DNA from: Collinsella sp.
Lineage (GTDB): Bacteria > Actinomycetota > Coriobacteriia > Coriobacteriales > Coriobacteriaceae
Assembly (NCBI GenBank): GCA_022720335.1
Contig: JAIHVJ010000060.1
Span: 1 to 9,852, forward strand
Direction of reading: 5' to 3'
Length of the DNA: 9,852 nucleotides
The position numbers and the translations under genes were made by a program. Positions 1 to 6,367 of the stretch are shown here, in pieces (positions within the stretch are counted from its first letter, which is position 1; each line of letters opens with the position of its first letter). The notes beneath the pieces were generated by a model, which was given only the letters and a program-made list of their open reading frames with translations, made no database searches and was not told where the DNA came from.

Positions 1-668
1 TGCAGGAGGTCTTTCGTCGCTGGGGCCTAGGCAAGACCTGCGGTATCGATCTGCCGAGTGAGGGCGCGGGCCGTATTCCCGATGCCGAGTGGAAAGAGTC
101 GTACTTCACCGACGCCTCTGCCGAGGACCGCAAGTGGAATGCCGGCGATATGACCAACATCGCCATCGGCCAGGGCGATATCCTGGTGACGCCCCTGCAG
201 ATGGCGTGCGCCTATATGGGTCTTGCCAACGGCGGCAAACAGTACGTGCCTCACGTGTTTTTGTCTGCCGTGTCGCGCGATGGCGACGGCGATGCCTATA
301 AGTACAACGGCAAGGGCAAGAAGAAGCGCCTGGAGGCCAAGATCAACAGCGATTCGGATTTGGCTCTTGTTCGCAACGGTATGCACGACGTGATTTACAC
401 GGCATCGACGTCCCTGGCGGCGCACTTTGGCACCCTGACGCCGCAGGTATACGGCAAGTCGGGCACGGGCGAGAAAAGTGGCGAGGACGAATACGCGTGG
501 TTCTGCGCCTATGCGCCGGCCGATGACCCCAAGTATGTCATCGCTACTGTCCTGGAGCAGGGCGGCGGCGGCTCAGATACCGCGATGCATGTCGTGCGCG
601 ACGTGCTCGGCGTGATTTATGACGAGCCCGATACCTCTTCGGCCTCGGGCGATTCTTCGGTTCGATAG
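1..668 (+). CDS. mrdA: Penicillin-binding protein 2, transpeptidase (3' end only)
   Basis: This is the C-terminal 221 residues of a class B penicillin-binding protein; the 5' part lies outside the window and the reading frame begins at base 3. Class B PBPs cross-link peptidoglycan outside the membrane, and PBP2 works with RodA in side-wall elongation. The visible part is the back of the transpeptidase domain. It has the conserved stretch IGQGDILVTPLQMA (bases 162-203), and the third active-site box KSGTGE at bases 456-473, the KTG-type motif that lines the beta-lactam-binding cleft. A Ser in place of Thr in this box is normal for PBP2. The SxxK and SxN motifs would be upstream. A lysine-rich loop (KGKGKKKR-like, near base 310-330) is an unremarkable insertion. 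The assignment to PBP2 rather than FtsI rests on rodA following 9 bases later, with its Shine-Dalgarno overlapping this stop codon. Confidence 0.92.
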   Translation, partial: QEVFRRWGLGKTCGIDLPSEGAGRIPDAEWKESYFTDASAEDRKWNAGDMTNIAIGQGDILVTPLQMACAYMGLANGGKQYVPHVFLSAVSRDGDGDAYKYNGKGKKKRLEAKINSDSDLALVRNGMHDVIYTASTSLAAHFGTLTPQVYGKSGTGEKSGEDEYAWFCAYAPADDPKYVIATVLEQGGGGSDTAMHVVRDVLGVIYDEPDTSSASGDSSVR

Positions 669-677
669 GAGGTTGCG

Positions 678-1904
678 ATGGATTTTTCTCCGGCGGATCT
701 GTTCCGTTCAACCAAGACCGGCTCTCGCAGCAGCCTGGACCGCGTCAACAAGCAACTTTCGGCCTCGCGCGGCACGTTTCGCCAAAAGGTGCATATCGGT
801 GTGCTCGTGGCTACTGTGGCGCTCGTCGCCTACGGTGCCATCATCATCTGGTCGGCTTCGCAGTTTAAGGCCGATGCCTCGTTCTCACGCCATCTGCTGG
901 GAATCGGCATCGGGGCGGTGCTGGCGGTGCTGGTCTGGCGCTCCGACCTGCGCGGTATTTCCAATTTCTCGACGGCGTTGCTCGTCATCGACCTGATCGT
1001 GATCCTCTCGCCCAAGATTCCGGGTCTGTCCTATACGGGCGGTCTGGGCATGACGGGCTGGATCAAGATTCCCGGTATCGGCTTGACATTCCAGCCGGTT
1101 GAGCTTGCCAAGCTCATCACCATCTTCTTTATTGCTACGCTTGGCTCGCAGTATAACGGTCGCATCGATACCGTTCGCGACTACGTCAAGCTCTGCGGCA
1201 TGCTGTCCATTCCGTTTTTGGCCGTCGTTGCCATGGGCGACCTGGGATCGGGCCTGGTCGTGCTGGTTTCGGGCGCCATCGTCATTTGTATGAGCGGTGC
1301 ACGCCGCGAATGGGTGCTGTCGACCCTGGCCCTGCTCGTGGGCTTGGTGGCCCTCGTTCTGGCGCTCGATTCGGTCTTTGATTCGTTGCTCGGCCACGAT
1401 GTGCTCATCAAGCAGTATCAGATGAACCGTCTGACGGTCTTTATCGACCCCGATAATGCCGATTCGGACGATGCCTACAACCTGCAGCAGTCGCTTATCG
1501 CCGTTGGCTCGGGCGGCTTCTTTGGTAAGGGTTTGGGCCATGCGACGCAGTCGGCCGGCGGCTTTCTGCCTGAGTTCCACACCGACTTCGTCTTCGCCTT
1601 CCTGTCCGAGACCTTTGGCTTTTGCGGTTCCTTTTTGCTCCTGTGCCTCTACGTGCTGCTGATCTTTTCGACGATTCGCGTCGCCTTTAAGTGTGAGTCG
1701 CTGTTCCTGCGTCTGTCGTGCGTAGGTATCGTCGGCATGTGGGCATTCCAGACCTTCGAGAACATCGGCATGTGCATCGGCATGATGCCGATTACCGGTA
1801 TTCCGCTACCGTTTATTAGCTTCGGTTCGTCTTCGATGATGATCCAGCTGCTGACGGTGGGTATCGTACAATCCATATGGCGGCATCGTTCGGGCGCCGC
1901 GTAA
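678..1904 (+). CDS. rodA: RodA, SEDS-family peptidoglycan glycosyltransferase
   Basis: This 408-residue polytopic membrane protein belongs to the SEDS family (RodA/FtsW/SpoVE), which polymerises lipid II into glycan strands in partnership with a class B PBP. Many hydrophobic segments start near residue 38. The recognisable family blocks are WIKIPGIGLTFQPVELAKL (128-146), NRLTVFIDPDNA (250-261) followed by QQSLIAVGSGGFFGKGLG (270-287), LPEFHTDFVFAFLSE (297-311) and PITGIPLPFISFGSSS (371-386). Asp303 in the HTDF motif matches the family's essential acidic residue. A hydrophilic tail of about 37 residues precedes the first membrane segment. The ATG at 678 is preceded by AGGAGG (667-672), which overlaps the mrdA stop, so translation is probably coupled. 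RodA rather than FtsW is inferred from the PBP2 neighbour and the FIDPD block; length is normal for the family. Confidence 0.95.
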   Translation: MDFSPADLFRSTKTGSRSSLDRVNKQLSASRGTFRQKVHIGVLVATVALVAYGAIIIWSASQFKADASFSRHLLGIGIGAVLAVLVWRSDLRGISNFSTALLVIDLIVILSPKIPGLSYTGGLGMTGWIKIPGIGLTFQPVELAKLITIFFIATLGSQYNGRIDTVRDYVKLCGMLSIPFLAVVAMGDLGSGLVVLVSGAIVICMSGARREWVLSTLALLVGLVALVLALDSVFDSLLGHDVLIKQYQMNRLTVFIDPDNADSDDAYNLQQSLIAVGSGGFFGKGLGHATQSAGGFLPEFHTDFVFAFLSETFGFCGSFLLLCLYVLLIFSTIRVAFKCESLFLRLSCVGIVGMWAFQTFENIGMCIGMMPITGIPLPFISFGSSSMMIQLLTVGIVQSIWRHRSGAA

Positions 1905-1922
1905 CCGCTGGAGGGGTTTGCT

Positions 1923-2852
1923 ATGAAAATTCCCGTAGATAAGCTGACCCGCGCTTTTAAGATGGGCGCGTCCGTTAAGAAGGATTCCGATACGCCGGTG
2001 CGCGTCTCGGTCTATCTGGATTCGTCCGCCTCGCGCTTTCTGGCCGAGACGGTGCGTGACGCCTTTGTGCCGCAGACGACCTCGGGCATTGTGCGCGTCG
2101 AGCGTCTGGGGGAGGAGCGAATTGCTCCAAAGACCGATACCGATGTGGTGCTGGTGCTCTCGTGTGGTTCCGACCGCTTGGAGAGTGCCGTGCAGGAGCT
2201 CGTGATCGCCGGCGCGCCCGTGTGCGTGCTTGCCGAGTCTGCTGTGGAGGTGCCGTTTATCGAGGAGTCCACGCCCATGCTCGGTGTGGTGGCGGCAACC
2301 GATAAGACGTATCTGCTCGAGACGCTTGCCCGCTGGATTCTCGATCGCACCGACAAGGAAACGGCTTTTGCGGCGAACTTTGCCTTCATGCGCATCGCGG
2401 CGGCCAATCGTATCATCACCTCGTGTGCGCTCACCAATATGGCGACCGGGGCTTTGGTGTTTTTGCCGGGCACCGATTATCCCGTTATGGCGCTGGCGCA
2501 GGTGGGCATGCTCTTTGAGCTCGCTGCCGTCTTTGGACGCGGCATTAAGCCTGAGCGCGGCTACGAGGTCGCGGGCGTGCTTGCCGGCGGTCTTGTGATC
2601 CGCGCGGTCACCCGCGCGCTCGTCAAGCAGACGCCGCATATTGGGTTTGCCGTCAAGGCGCTCGCTGCTGCCGCGGGCACCTATGGCATGGGCCGTGCGC
2701 TCGTTTCGCTCTACGAGCGCGATGTCGACTACAGCCGTGCTAACGAGGTGGTCACTGCCACGTTTTCCCGCGTTCGCGATCTGGTGACTGCGGTCGCGGG
2801 CGCTACCCGTCCTATGGCGTCCTATCAGGACGCATCAGATCTCGCTGCTTAG
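1923..2852 (+). CDS. DUF697-type protein with degenerate GTPase-like front domain
   Basis: I do not recognise a named gene. The protein has 309 residues. Residues about 150-265 resemble the DUF697 (YcjF-like) helical membrane-associated module: ANRIITSCALTNMATGA (161-177), then the PGTDYPVMALAQVGMLFELAAVFG block (182-205), with further hydrophobic Ala/Gly-rich stretches at 214-229 and 241-258. DUF697 is often attached to Era/Ras-like GTPase domains. Residues about 25-142 follow the strand-helix order of such a domain: VRVSVYLD, a helix, then DVVLVLSC (74-81), PVCVLAES (99-106) and a GVVAAT strand before a final helix. No P-loop GxxxxGK[ST] and no NKxD is present, so it should not bind GTP in the usual way. 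The ATG has GGAGGGG (1910-1916) upstream. It sits 18 bases after rodA and 10 before the radical SAM gene, so it is probably in the same operon; a role in envelope growth is only a guess from position. Confidence 0.7.
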   Translation: MKIPVDKLTRAFKMGASVKKDSDTPVRVSVYLDSSASRFLAETVRDAFVPQTTSGIVRVERLGEERIAPKTDTDVVLVLSCGSDRLESAVQELVIAGAPVCVLAESAVEVPFIEESTPMLGVVAATDKTYLLETLARWILDRTDKETAFAANFAFMRIAAANRIITSCALTNMATGALVFLPGTDYPVMALAQVGMLFELAAVFGRGIKPERGYEVAGVLAGGLVIRAVTRALVKQTPHIGFAVKALAAAAGTYGMGRALVSLYERDVDYSRANEVVTATFSRVRDLVTAVAGATRPMASYQDASDLAA

Positions 2853-2862
2853 GGGTTTTCCG

Positions 2863-4740
2863 TTGCGCGTTGCATACCAAGACTGTTTTCATTTAATTGA
2901 GCCGTTGCTCGCCAAGGTCGAGAAGCCGAGTCGCTATATCGATCACGAGTGGGGCACGCTTTCCAAGGCCGATGCCGACTACCGTTGCTGCCTGATCTAC
3001 CCGGATGTGTACGAGGTCGGTCTGCCCAACCAGGGCATCGCCATCCTCTACAACATCCTTAACCAGGCCGAGGGCATCTCCTGCGAGCGCGGCTATGTGC
3101 CGTGGCCCGATATGGGTGACGCCATGCGCGAGGCAGGCATTCCGCTGCTGTCGCTCGAGGGTGCAGCGCCGGTCGCTTCGTTTGATATCGTCGGCCTGCA
3201 TGTGCCGCACGAGATGGCGGTGACGAACTTCCTCGAGGCACTCGACCTCGCTGGTATTCCGCTGTTAGCGGCTGACCGCACCGAGGACGACCCCATTATC
3301 ATCGCCGGCGGCCCCTCGGTGTACAACCCCGAGCCGTACGCGGCCTTCTTCGATGTTATCCTCATCGGCGAGGGCGAGGAATCGCTGCTCGAGACCTGCC
3401 AGTTGCATCGCCGTCTGCGTGACGAAGGAGTCCCGCGCGCGCAGATTGTCGAGCAGCTTGCATCCATTGCCGGCAACTACGTGCCGTCGCTCTATGAGGT
3501 TTGTCACGACGAGCCCTGCTCGCCGCATGGCTACACCGTGCCGCGTGAGGGCAAGGATGCGCCGACCGTGGTCTACAAGCGCGTCGTCGAGGATTTCGGC
3601 GCCACGAATCCGCTGTCGCAGTCGTGCGTGCCCTATGCGCAGCTGGTCCACGACCGCCTGTCTATCGAGATCCTGCGCGGCTGCGCCCGCGGCTGTCGTT
3701 TTTGCCAGGCCGGCATGACGTATCGCCCGGTGCGTGAGCGCTCGGCCGACCAGATCGTCTCGTCGGTGATTCAGGGTCTGGAAAAGACCGGCTATGACGA
3801 GGTGTCGCTGACCTCGCTCTCCACGACCGACCACTCCTGCATTCGCGATGTGCTCGGCAGGCTCAACCATCGCCTGGAGGATACGGGTATTCGCGTGTCT
3901 ATTCCGTCGCAGCGCCTGGATTCGTTTGGCGTGGATATGGCCGAGTCGGTCGCCGGCGAAAAGAAGGGCGGACTGACGTTCGCGCCCGAGGCCGGCAGCC
4001 AGCGCATGCGCGACATCATTAACAAGAACGTGACCGAGGAGGACCTGGACCGTGCGGCCAAGGCGGCCTTCGAGGCCGGTTGGAACCGCATGAAGCTCTA
4101 CTTTATGATGGGCCTTCCCGGCGAGCGCGACGAGGACATCGTGGCCATCGCCAATCTGGCCGATCACGTGCTGGAGCTCGGTCGTTCCGTGGTGCCCAAG
4201 GCTCGTCGCGGCTCGATCTCGGTGTCGATCTCGGTTTCGGTCTTTATCCCCAAGGCTGCCACGCCGTTCCAGTGGTGCCCGCAGCTCGACTACGACGACG
4301 TCAAGCGTCGCCAGAAGCTGCTCATCACGAGCGTTCGCAACCGTGCCGTCCGCGTTCATTACCACGATGCCGAGACCTCGCTCATCGAGGCTGCGCTGTC
4401 CCGCGCCGGTCGTGACATGACGCCCGTCATCATCGACGCTTGGCGCTCGGGCTCTCGCTTTGACGCCTGGGTAGAGCATTTCTCGCTCGATAACTGGAAG
4501 GAAGCTGCTGCCAAAAACGGCATCGACCTCAATGAGCTCGTGCACCTGCCCTACGAGTTGGACTGGCGCCTGCCGTGGGAGCACGTGAGCCCCGGCTGCA
4601 CGCGCGGCTTCCTCGAGCGCGAGTACCGTCGCTCGCTCGAGGGCGTCACGACTCCCGACTGCACCCGCACGTCGTGCACCGGCTGCGGGATCTGCCCCAC
4701 GCTCCACGCCAAGAATGTATTGATGGGTGATCGCGCATGA
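2863..4740 (+). CDS. B12-binding-type radical SAM protein, TIGR03960-like
   Basis: This 625-residue protein matches the TIGR03960 family, whose reaction is not established. Residues about 40-230 form a cobalamin-binding-like Rossmann region: YPDVYEVGLPNQGIAILYNIL (46-66, with Asp48 and Glu51), DIVGLHVPHEMAVTN (108-122), and IIIAGGPSVYNPEP followed by VILIGEGEESLLE (165-177). I see no DxHxxG motif, so any B12 would not be held base-off by that histidine. The radical SAM core follows with Cys274, Cys278 and Cys281 in CARGCRFC (bases 3682-3705), the CX3CX2C ligands of the [4Fe-4S] cluster that cleaves SAM. LTFAPEAGSQRMRD, a family signature, comes about 100 residues later. A C-terminal cluster Cys600, 605, 608, 611 could bind a second metal site. 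The start is TTG with AGGGG at 2851-2855; no in-frame ATG lies near the conserved N-terminus. Its stop overlaps the next gene by ATGA, the usual partner arrangement. Confidence 0.9.
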   Translation: MRVAYQDCFHLIEPLLAKVEKPSRYIDHEWGTLSKADADYRCCLIYPDVYEVGLPNQGIAILYNILNQAEGISCERGYVPWPDMGDAMREAGIPLLSLEGAAPVASFDIVGLHVPHEMAVTNFLEALDLAGIPLLAADRTEDDPIIIAGGPSVYNPEPYAAFFDVILIGEGEESLLETCQLHRRLRDEGVPRAQIVEQLASIAGNYVPSLYEVCHDEPCSPHGYTVPREGKDAPTVVYKRVVEDFGATNPLSQSCVPYAQLVHDRLSIEILRGCARGCRFCQAGMTYRPVRERSADQIVSSVIQGLEKTGYDEVSLTSLSTTDHSCIRDVLGRLNHRLEDTGIRVSIPSQRLDSFGVDMAESVAGEKKGGLTFAPEAGSQRMRDIINKNVTEEDLDRAAKAAFEAGWNRMKLYFMMGLPGERDEDIVAIANLADHVLELGRSVVPKARRGSISVSISVSVFIPKAATPFQWCPQLDYDDVKRRQKLLITSVRNRAVRVHYHDAETSLIEAALSRAGRDMTPVIIDAWRSGSRFDAWVEHFSLDNWKEAAAKNGIDLNELVHLPYELDWRLPWEHVSPGCTRGFLEREYRRSLEGVTTPDCTRTSCTGCGICPTLHAKNVLMGDRA

Positions 4741-5549
4741 GTGAGCGCCTGACCGACAACCCCACGCTCTTTAGACTTCGTGTTCGCTATGGCAAGCGCG
4801 ATCGCCTTAAGTACCTGGGCCATCTCGAAGTGATCCATACCATTGAGCGCATCGTGCGCCGTGCGGGACTTCCCTATGCCGTCACGCAGGGCTTCTCTCC
4901 GCACATGCGCGTGGGCTTCTCTTCGGCGCTACCGGTTGGTACGTCGTCGACCTGCGAGTGGTATGACCTGTTTATGACCGAGTTCGTGGCGCTCGACGAG
5001 GCGTTTGAGCGCCTGGCTGCGGCGTCTCCGGCCGATCTGGCGCCCATCGAGGCGGCGTACATCGACGTGCGCACGCCGGCATTGACGGCGCAGCTCACGC
5101 GCCTGTCGTATCGCATCGACTTACACCTGGATCCCGAGGCGCCCGTAAGCGCCGACGAGGTGCGTCGTGCGATCGACACGCTGCGCGCGGATCATGGCAT
5201 CGACTACGCGCGCGGCAAAAAGAGCAAGCGCTTGGATTTGGATCACACGCTCGTGGGCTATGAGCTCACGGCGGGGGAGCGCCCGGACCATTTGGTGCTC
5301 ATGCTCGACACCCATGCCGACAACGAGGGCTCTATGCGTCCGGAAATTTTGCTTTCTGCTGCTGATGTTTTGTTGCAGGGCTTGACCCCGGGCGTGGATG
5401 CACCTATTGTTTCCACCGGTATGCAAGACCTCGTGACCATCTGCTCCTACGATGTCGAGCGTCAGAATCAAGCATGCGAGGACGACGAGGGCCGACTCGT
5501 CAGCCCCATACCTGTGCGAACTTGTGGATTTGCTCCACATACTCGTTGA
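4737..5549 (+). CDS. Radical SAM-associated partner protein, TIGR03936/DUF2344
   Basis: This 270-residue protein belongs to the family found beside, or fused to, TIGR03960 radical SAM proteins; no reaction is established. The N-terminal signature is clear: LFRLRVRYGKRDRLKYLGHLE (11-31), RRAGLPYAVTQGFSPHMRVGF (41-61), then ALPVGTSSTCEWYD (64-77). The middle region contains strand-helix pairs, including LSYRIDLHLD (123-132). The last 25 or so residues, after YDVERQ, are polar and look unconserved. ATG at 4737 overlaps the upstream TGA in ATGA, so the two proteins are probably translated together and may form a complex (inference). The final codons do double duty: the TGA stop lies inside the -35 hexamer of the rplU promoter. 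In many bacteria an RNase E/G gene comes between this gene and rplU; here rplU follows directly. Confidence 0.9.
   Translation: MSERLTDNPTLFRLRVRYGKRDRLKYLGHLEVIHTIERIVRRAGLPYAVTQGFSPHMRVGFSSALPVGTSSTCEWYDLFMTEFVALDEAFERLAAASPADLAPIEAAYIDVRTPALTAQLTRLSYRIDLHLDPEAPVSADEVRRAIDTLRADHGIDYARGKKSKRLDLDHTLVGYELTAGERPDHLVLMLDTHADNEGSMRPEILLSAADVLLQGLTPGVDAPIVSTGMQDLVTICSYDVERQNQACEDDEGRLVSPIPVRTCGFAPHTR
5523..5539. other. Small perfect dyad upstream of the rplU promoter
   Basis: TGTGGA (5523-5528) and TCCACA (5534-5539) form a perfect 6-base inverted repeat around a 5-base loop, TTTGC. It lies in the last codons of the TIGR03936 gene, 6 bases before the rplU -35 box. No T-run follows, so it is not an intrinsic terminator. 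It could be a protein-binding dyad or chance. Confidence 0.35.
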
Positions 5550-5580
5550 CGGGGGTATTTTCGCCTGCTACTATATTCGG
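5546..5580 (+). promoter_or_regulatory. Sigma-70-type promoter for rplU-rpmA
   Basis: The -35 hexamer is TTGACG (5546-5551, five of six to TTGACA) and the -10 is TACTAT (5569-5574, four of six to TATAAT), separated by exactly 17 bases. A TG at 5566-5567, one base before the -10, makes an extended -10 element. Transcription would start near 5580-5582, leaving a leader of about 36 bases before the rplU ATG. The -35 box includes the stop codon of the upstream gene. This is the best promoter in the window and suits a highly expressed ribosomal protein unit. It is a prediction from sequence alone. Confidence 0.82.
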
Positions 5581-5601
5581 CTGTTGCACTAACTGATGCA
5601 T

Positions 5602-5607
5602 GAAGGG
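5602..5607 (+). promoter_or_regulatory. Ribosome binding site fixing the rplU start
   Basis: GAAGGG lies 9 bases before ATG 5617. The in-frame ATG at 5596 has no purine-rich site in front of it and would add seven residues not seen in bL21 proteins, so 5617 is the start. Confidence 0.75.
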
Positions 5608-5616
5608 CAAGTAAAC

Positions 5617-5991
5617 ATGTACGCAATCGTTAACACGGGCGGCAAGCAGTACAAGGTCGCCACCGACGATGTCATCACCGTCGAGAAGATCGAGGGCAAT
5701 GAGGGCGACAAGGTCACCCTGCCGGTTATCTTCCTCAACGATGGTAAGAAGATCGTCACCGATCCCGACAAGCTGGCCAAGGCCAAGGTTACCGCTCAGA
5801 TCGTTGAGCAGTTCAAGGGCGAGAAGCAGCTGGTCTTCAAGTTCCACAAGCGTAAGCGCTATCGTCGTCTGAAGGGTCACCGTCAGCAGCTCACCAAGCT
5901 GAAGATCGTGAAGGTCCAGGCTACGTCCCGCGCCAAGAAGGCTGTCAAGGCAGAGGCCGAGGCTGTTGCCGAGGCTCCCGTCGCCGAGTAG
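5617..5991 (+). CDS. rplU: 50S ribosomal protein bL21
   Basis: bL21 is a large-subunit protein that binds 23S rRNA. The 124-residue product opens with MYAIVNTGGKQYKV, the family's N-terminal signature, and has the basic block FKFHKRKRYRRLKGHRQ near residues 72-88, which matches the conserved RNA-contacting KRRRxxxxxxGHRQ type of motif. The core ends near residue 104 (LKIVKVQA); the remaining 20 residues are Ala, Glu, Lys and Val rich, so this bL21 is somewhat longer than the usual 100-105. It has its own strong promoter (5546-5580) and a good ribosome binding site. rpmA follows after 33 bases. Codon use is strongly biased (AAG, ATC, CTG), as expected for high expression. Confidence 0.97.
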   Translation: MYAIVNTGGKQYKVATDDVITVEKIEGNEGDKVTLPVIFLNDGKKIVTDPDKLAKAKVTAQIVEQFKGEKQLVFKFHKRKRYRRLKGHRQQLTKLKIVKVQATSRAKKAVKAEAEAVAEAPVAE

Positions 5992-6024
5992 ATTACACTC
6001 GTAACGAAAGAGTAGGTATACACA

Positions 6025-6282
6025 ATGGCACACAAAAAAGGACTCGGTTCCTCCCGTAATGGCCGTGACTCCCGCGGTCAGCGCCTTGGCACGAAGCGCT
6101 ATGCCGGCCAGACGGTAACCACGGGCACGATTCTCGTCCGTCAGCACGGCACGCACATCCACCCGGGTGAGAACGTTGGCCGTGGTAAGGACGACACGCT
6201 GTTCGCGCTGGTCGACGGTACCGTTGAGTTCCACAAGGGTATCAAGCACAGGGTCAGCGTACGCCCGCTCGCGAACGCGTAA
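6025..6282 (+). CDS. rpmA: 50S ribosomal protein bL27
   Basis: bL27 sits near the peptidyl transferase centre and its N-terminal tail reaches toward the tRNA 3' ends. The 85-residue product begins MAHKKGLGSSRNGRDS and continues with GQRLGTKRYAGQ and ILVRQHGTHIHPGENVGRGKDDTLFA, all family signatures. The protein starts directly at AHKKG, so it lacks the cleavable N-terminal extension found in Firmicutes bL27, and correspondingly no Prp protease gene lies between rplU and rpmA. The ATG is preceded by a modest purine-rich site, AAAGAGTAGG (6007-6016). It is transcribed with rplU and followed by an intrinsic terminator 26 bases downstream. Confidence 0.97.
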   Translation: MAHKKGLGSSRNGRDSRGQRLGTKRYAGQTVTTGTILVRQHGTHIHPGENVGRGKDDTLFALVDGTVEFHKGIKHRVSVRPLANA

Positions 6283-6307
6283 TTCACCCTTCATAGAGCA
6301 CATATGT

Positions 6308-6351
6308 GGGAGGCACTTGAGTTTTAGGATTCAAGGGTCTCCCTCTTTTTT
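6308..6351 (+). terminator. Intrinsic terminator between rpmA and obgE
   Basis: The left arm 6308-6321 (GGGAGGCACTTGAG) pairs with 6330-6343 (TTCAAGGGTCTCCC) around an 8-base loop. The stem is 14 positions long with ten Watson-Crick pairs, three G-U pairs and one A-G mismatch. The T-rich tail TCTTTTTT covers 6344-6351. The structure ends 2 bases before the obgE Shine-Dalgarno, so it separates the ribosomal protein unit from obgE or works as an attenuator. Confidence 0.88.
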
Positions 6352-6353
6352 GT

Positions 6354-6359
6354 AGGAGG
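6354..6359 (+). promoter_or_regulatory. Strong ribosome binding site for obgE TTG start
   Basis: AGGAGG lies 8 bases before TTG 6368. This perfect Shine-Dalgarno sequence, together with the family N-terminus that follows, supports the TTG start. It directly abuts the terminator T-run. Confidence 0.85.
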
Positions 6360-6367
6360 CGATTCTG

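Noticed and set aside
456..473. KSGTGE box of PBP2 as an altered, resistant active site
   Set aside because: Ser at the second position is normal in PBP2 enzymes; nothing here indicates changed beta-lactam binding.
885..1580. Minus-strand open frame of 231 codons inside rodA
   Set aside because: The opposite strand encodes conserved SEDS motifs through the whole interval; the minus product has no recognisable family.
3265..4707. Long open frame on the minus strand, 480 codons, opposite the radical SAM gene
   Set aside because: It is a by-product of GC-rich codon use on the plus strand. The plus-strand protein has clear motifs throughout, and the minus translation is a low-information mix of Arg, Ala, Gly and His with no domain I recognise.
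5523..5539. Six-base hairpin as terminator of the TIGR03936 gene
   Set aside because: No T-run follows and the stem lies within coding sequence before the stop.
5596..5616. Upstream in-frame ATG as start of rplU
   Set aside because: It has no ribosome binding site, lies only about 15 bases from the predicted transcription start, and would add residues foreign to bL21.
5580..5616. Structured L21 leader controlling rplU
   Set aside because: The predicted leader is only about 36 bases and shows no stable stem or terminator; only short TGCA repeats are present.
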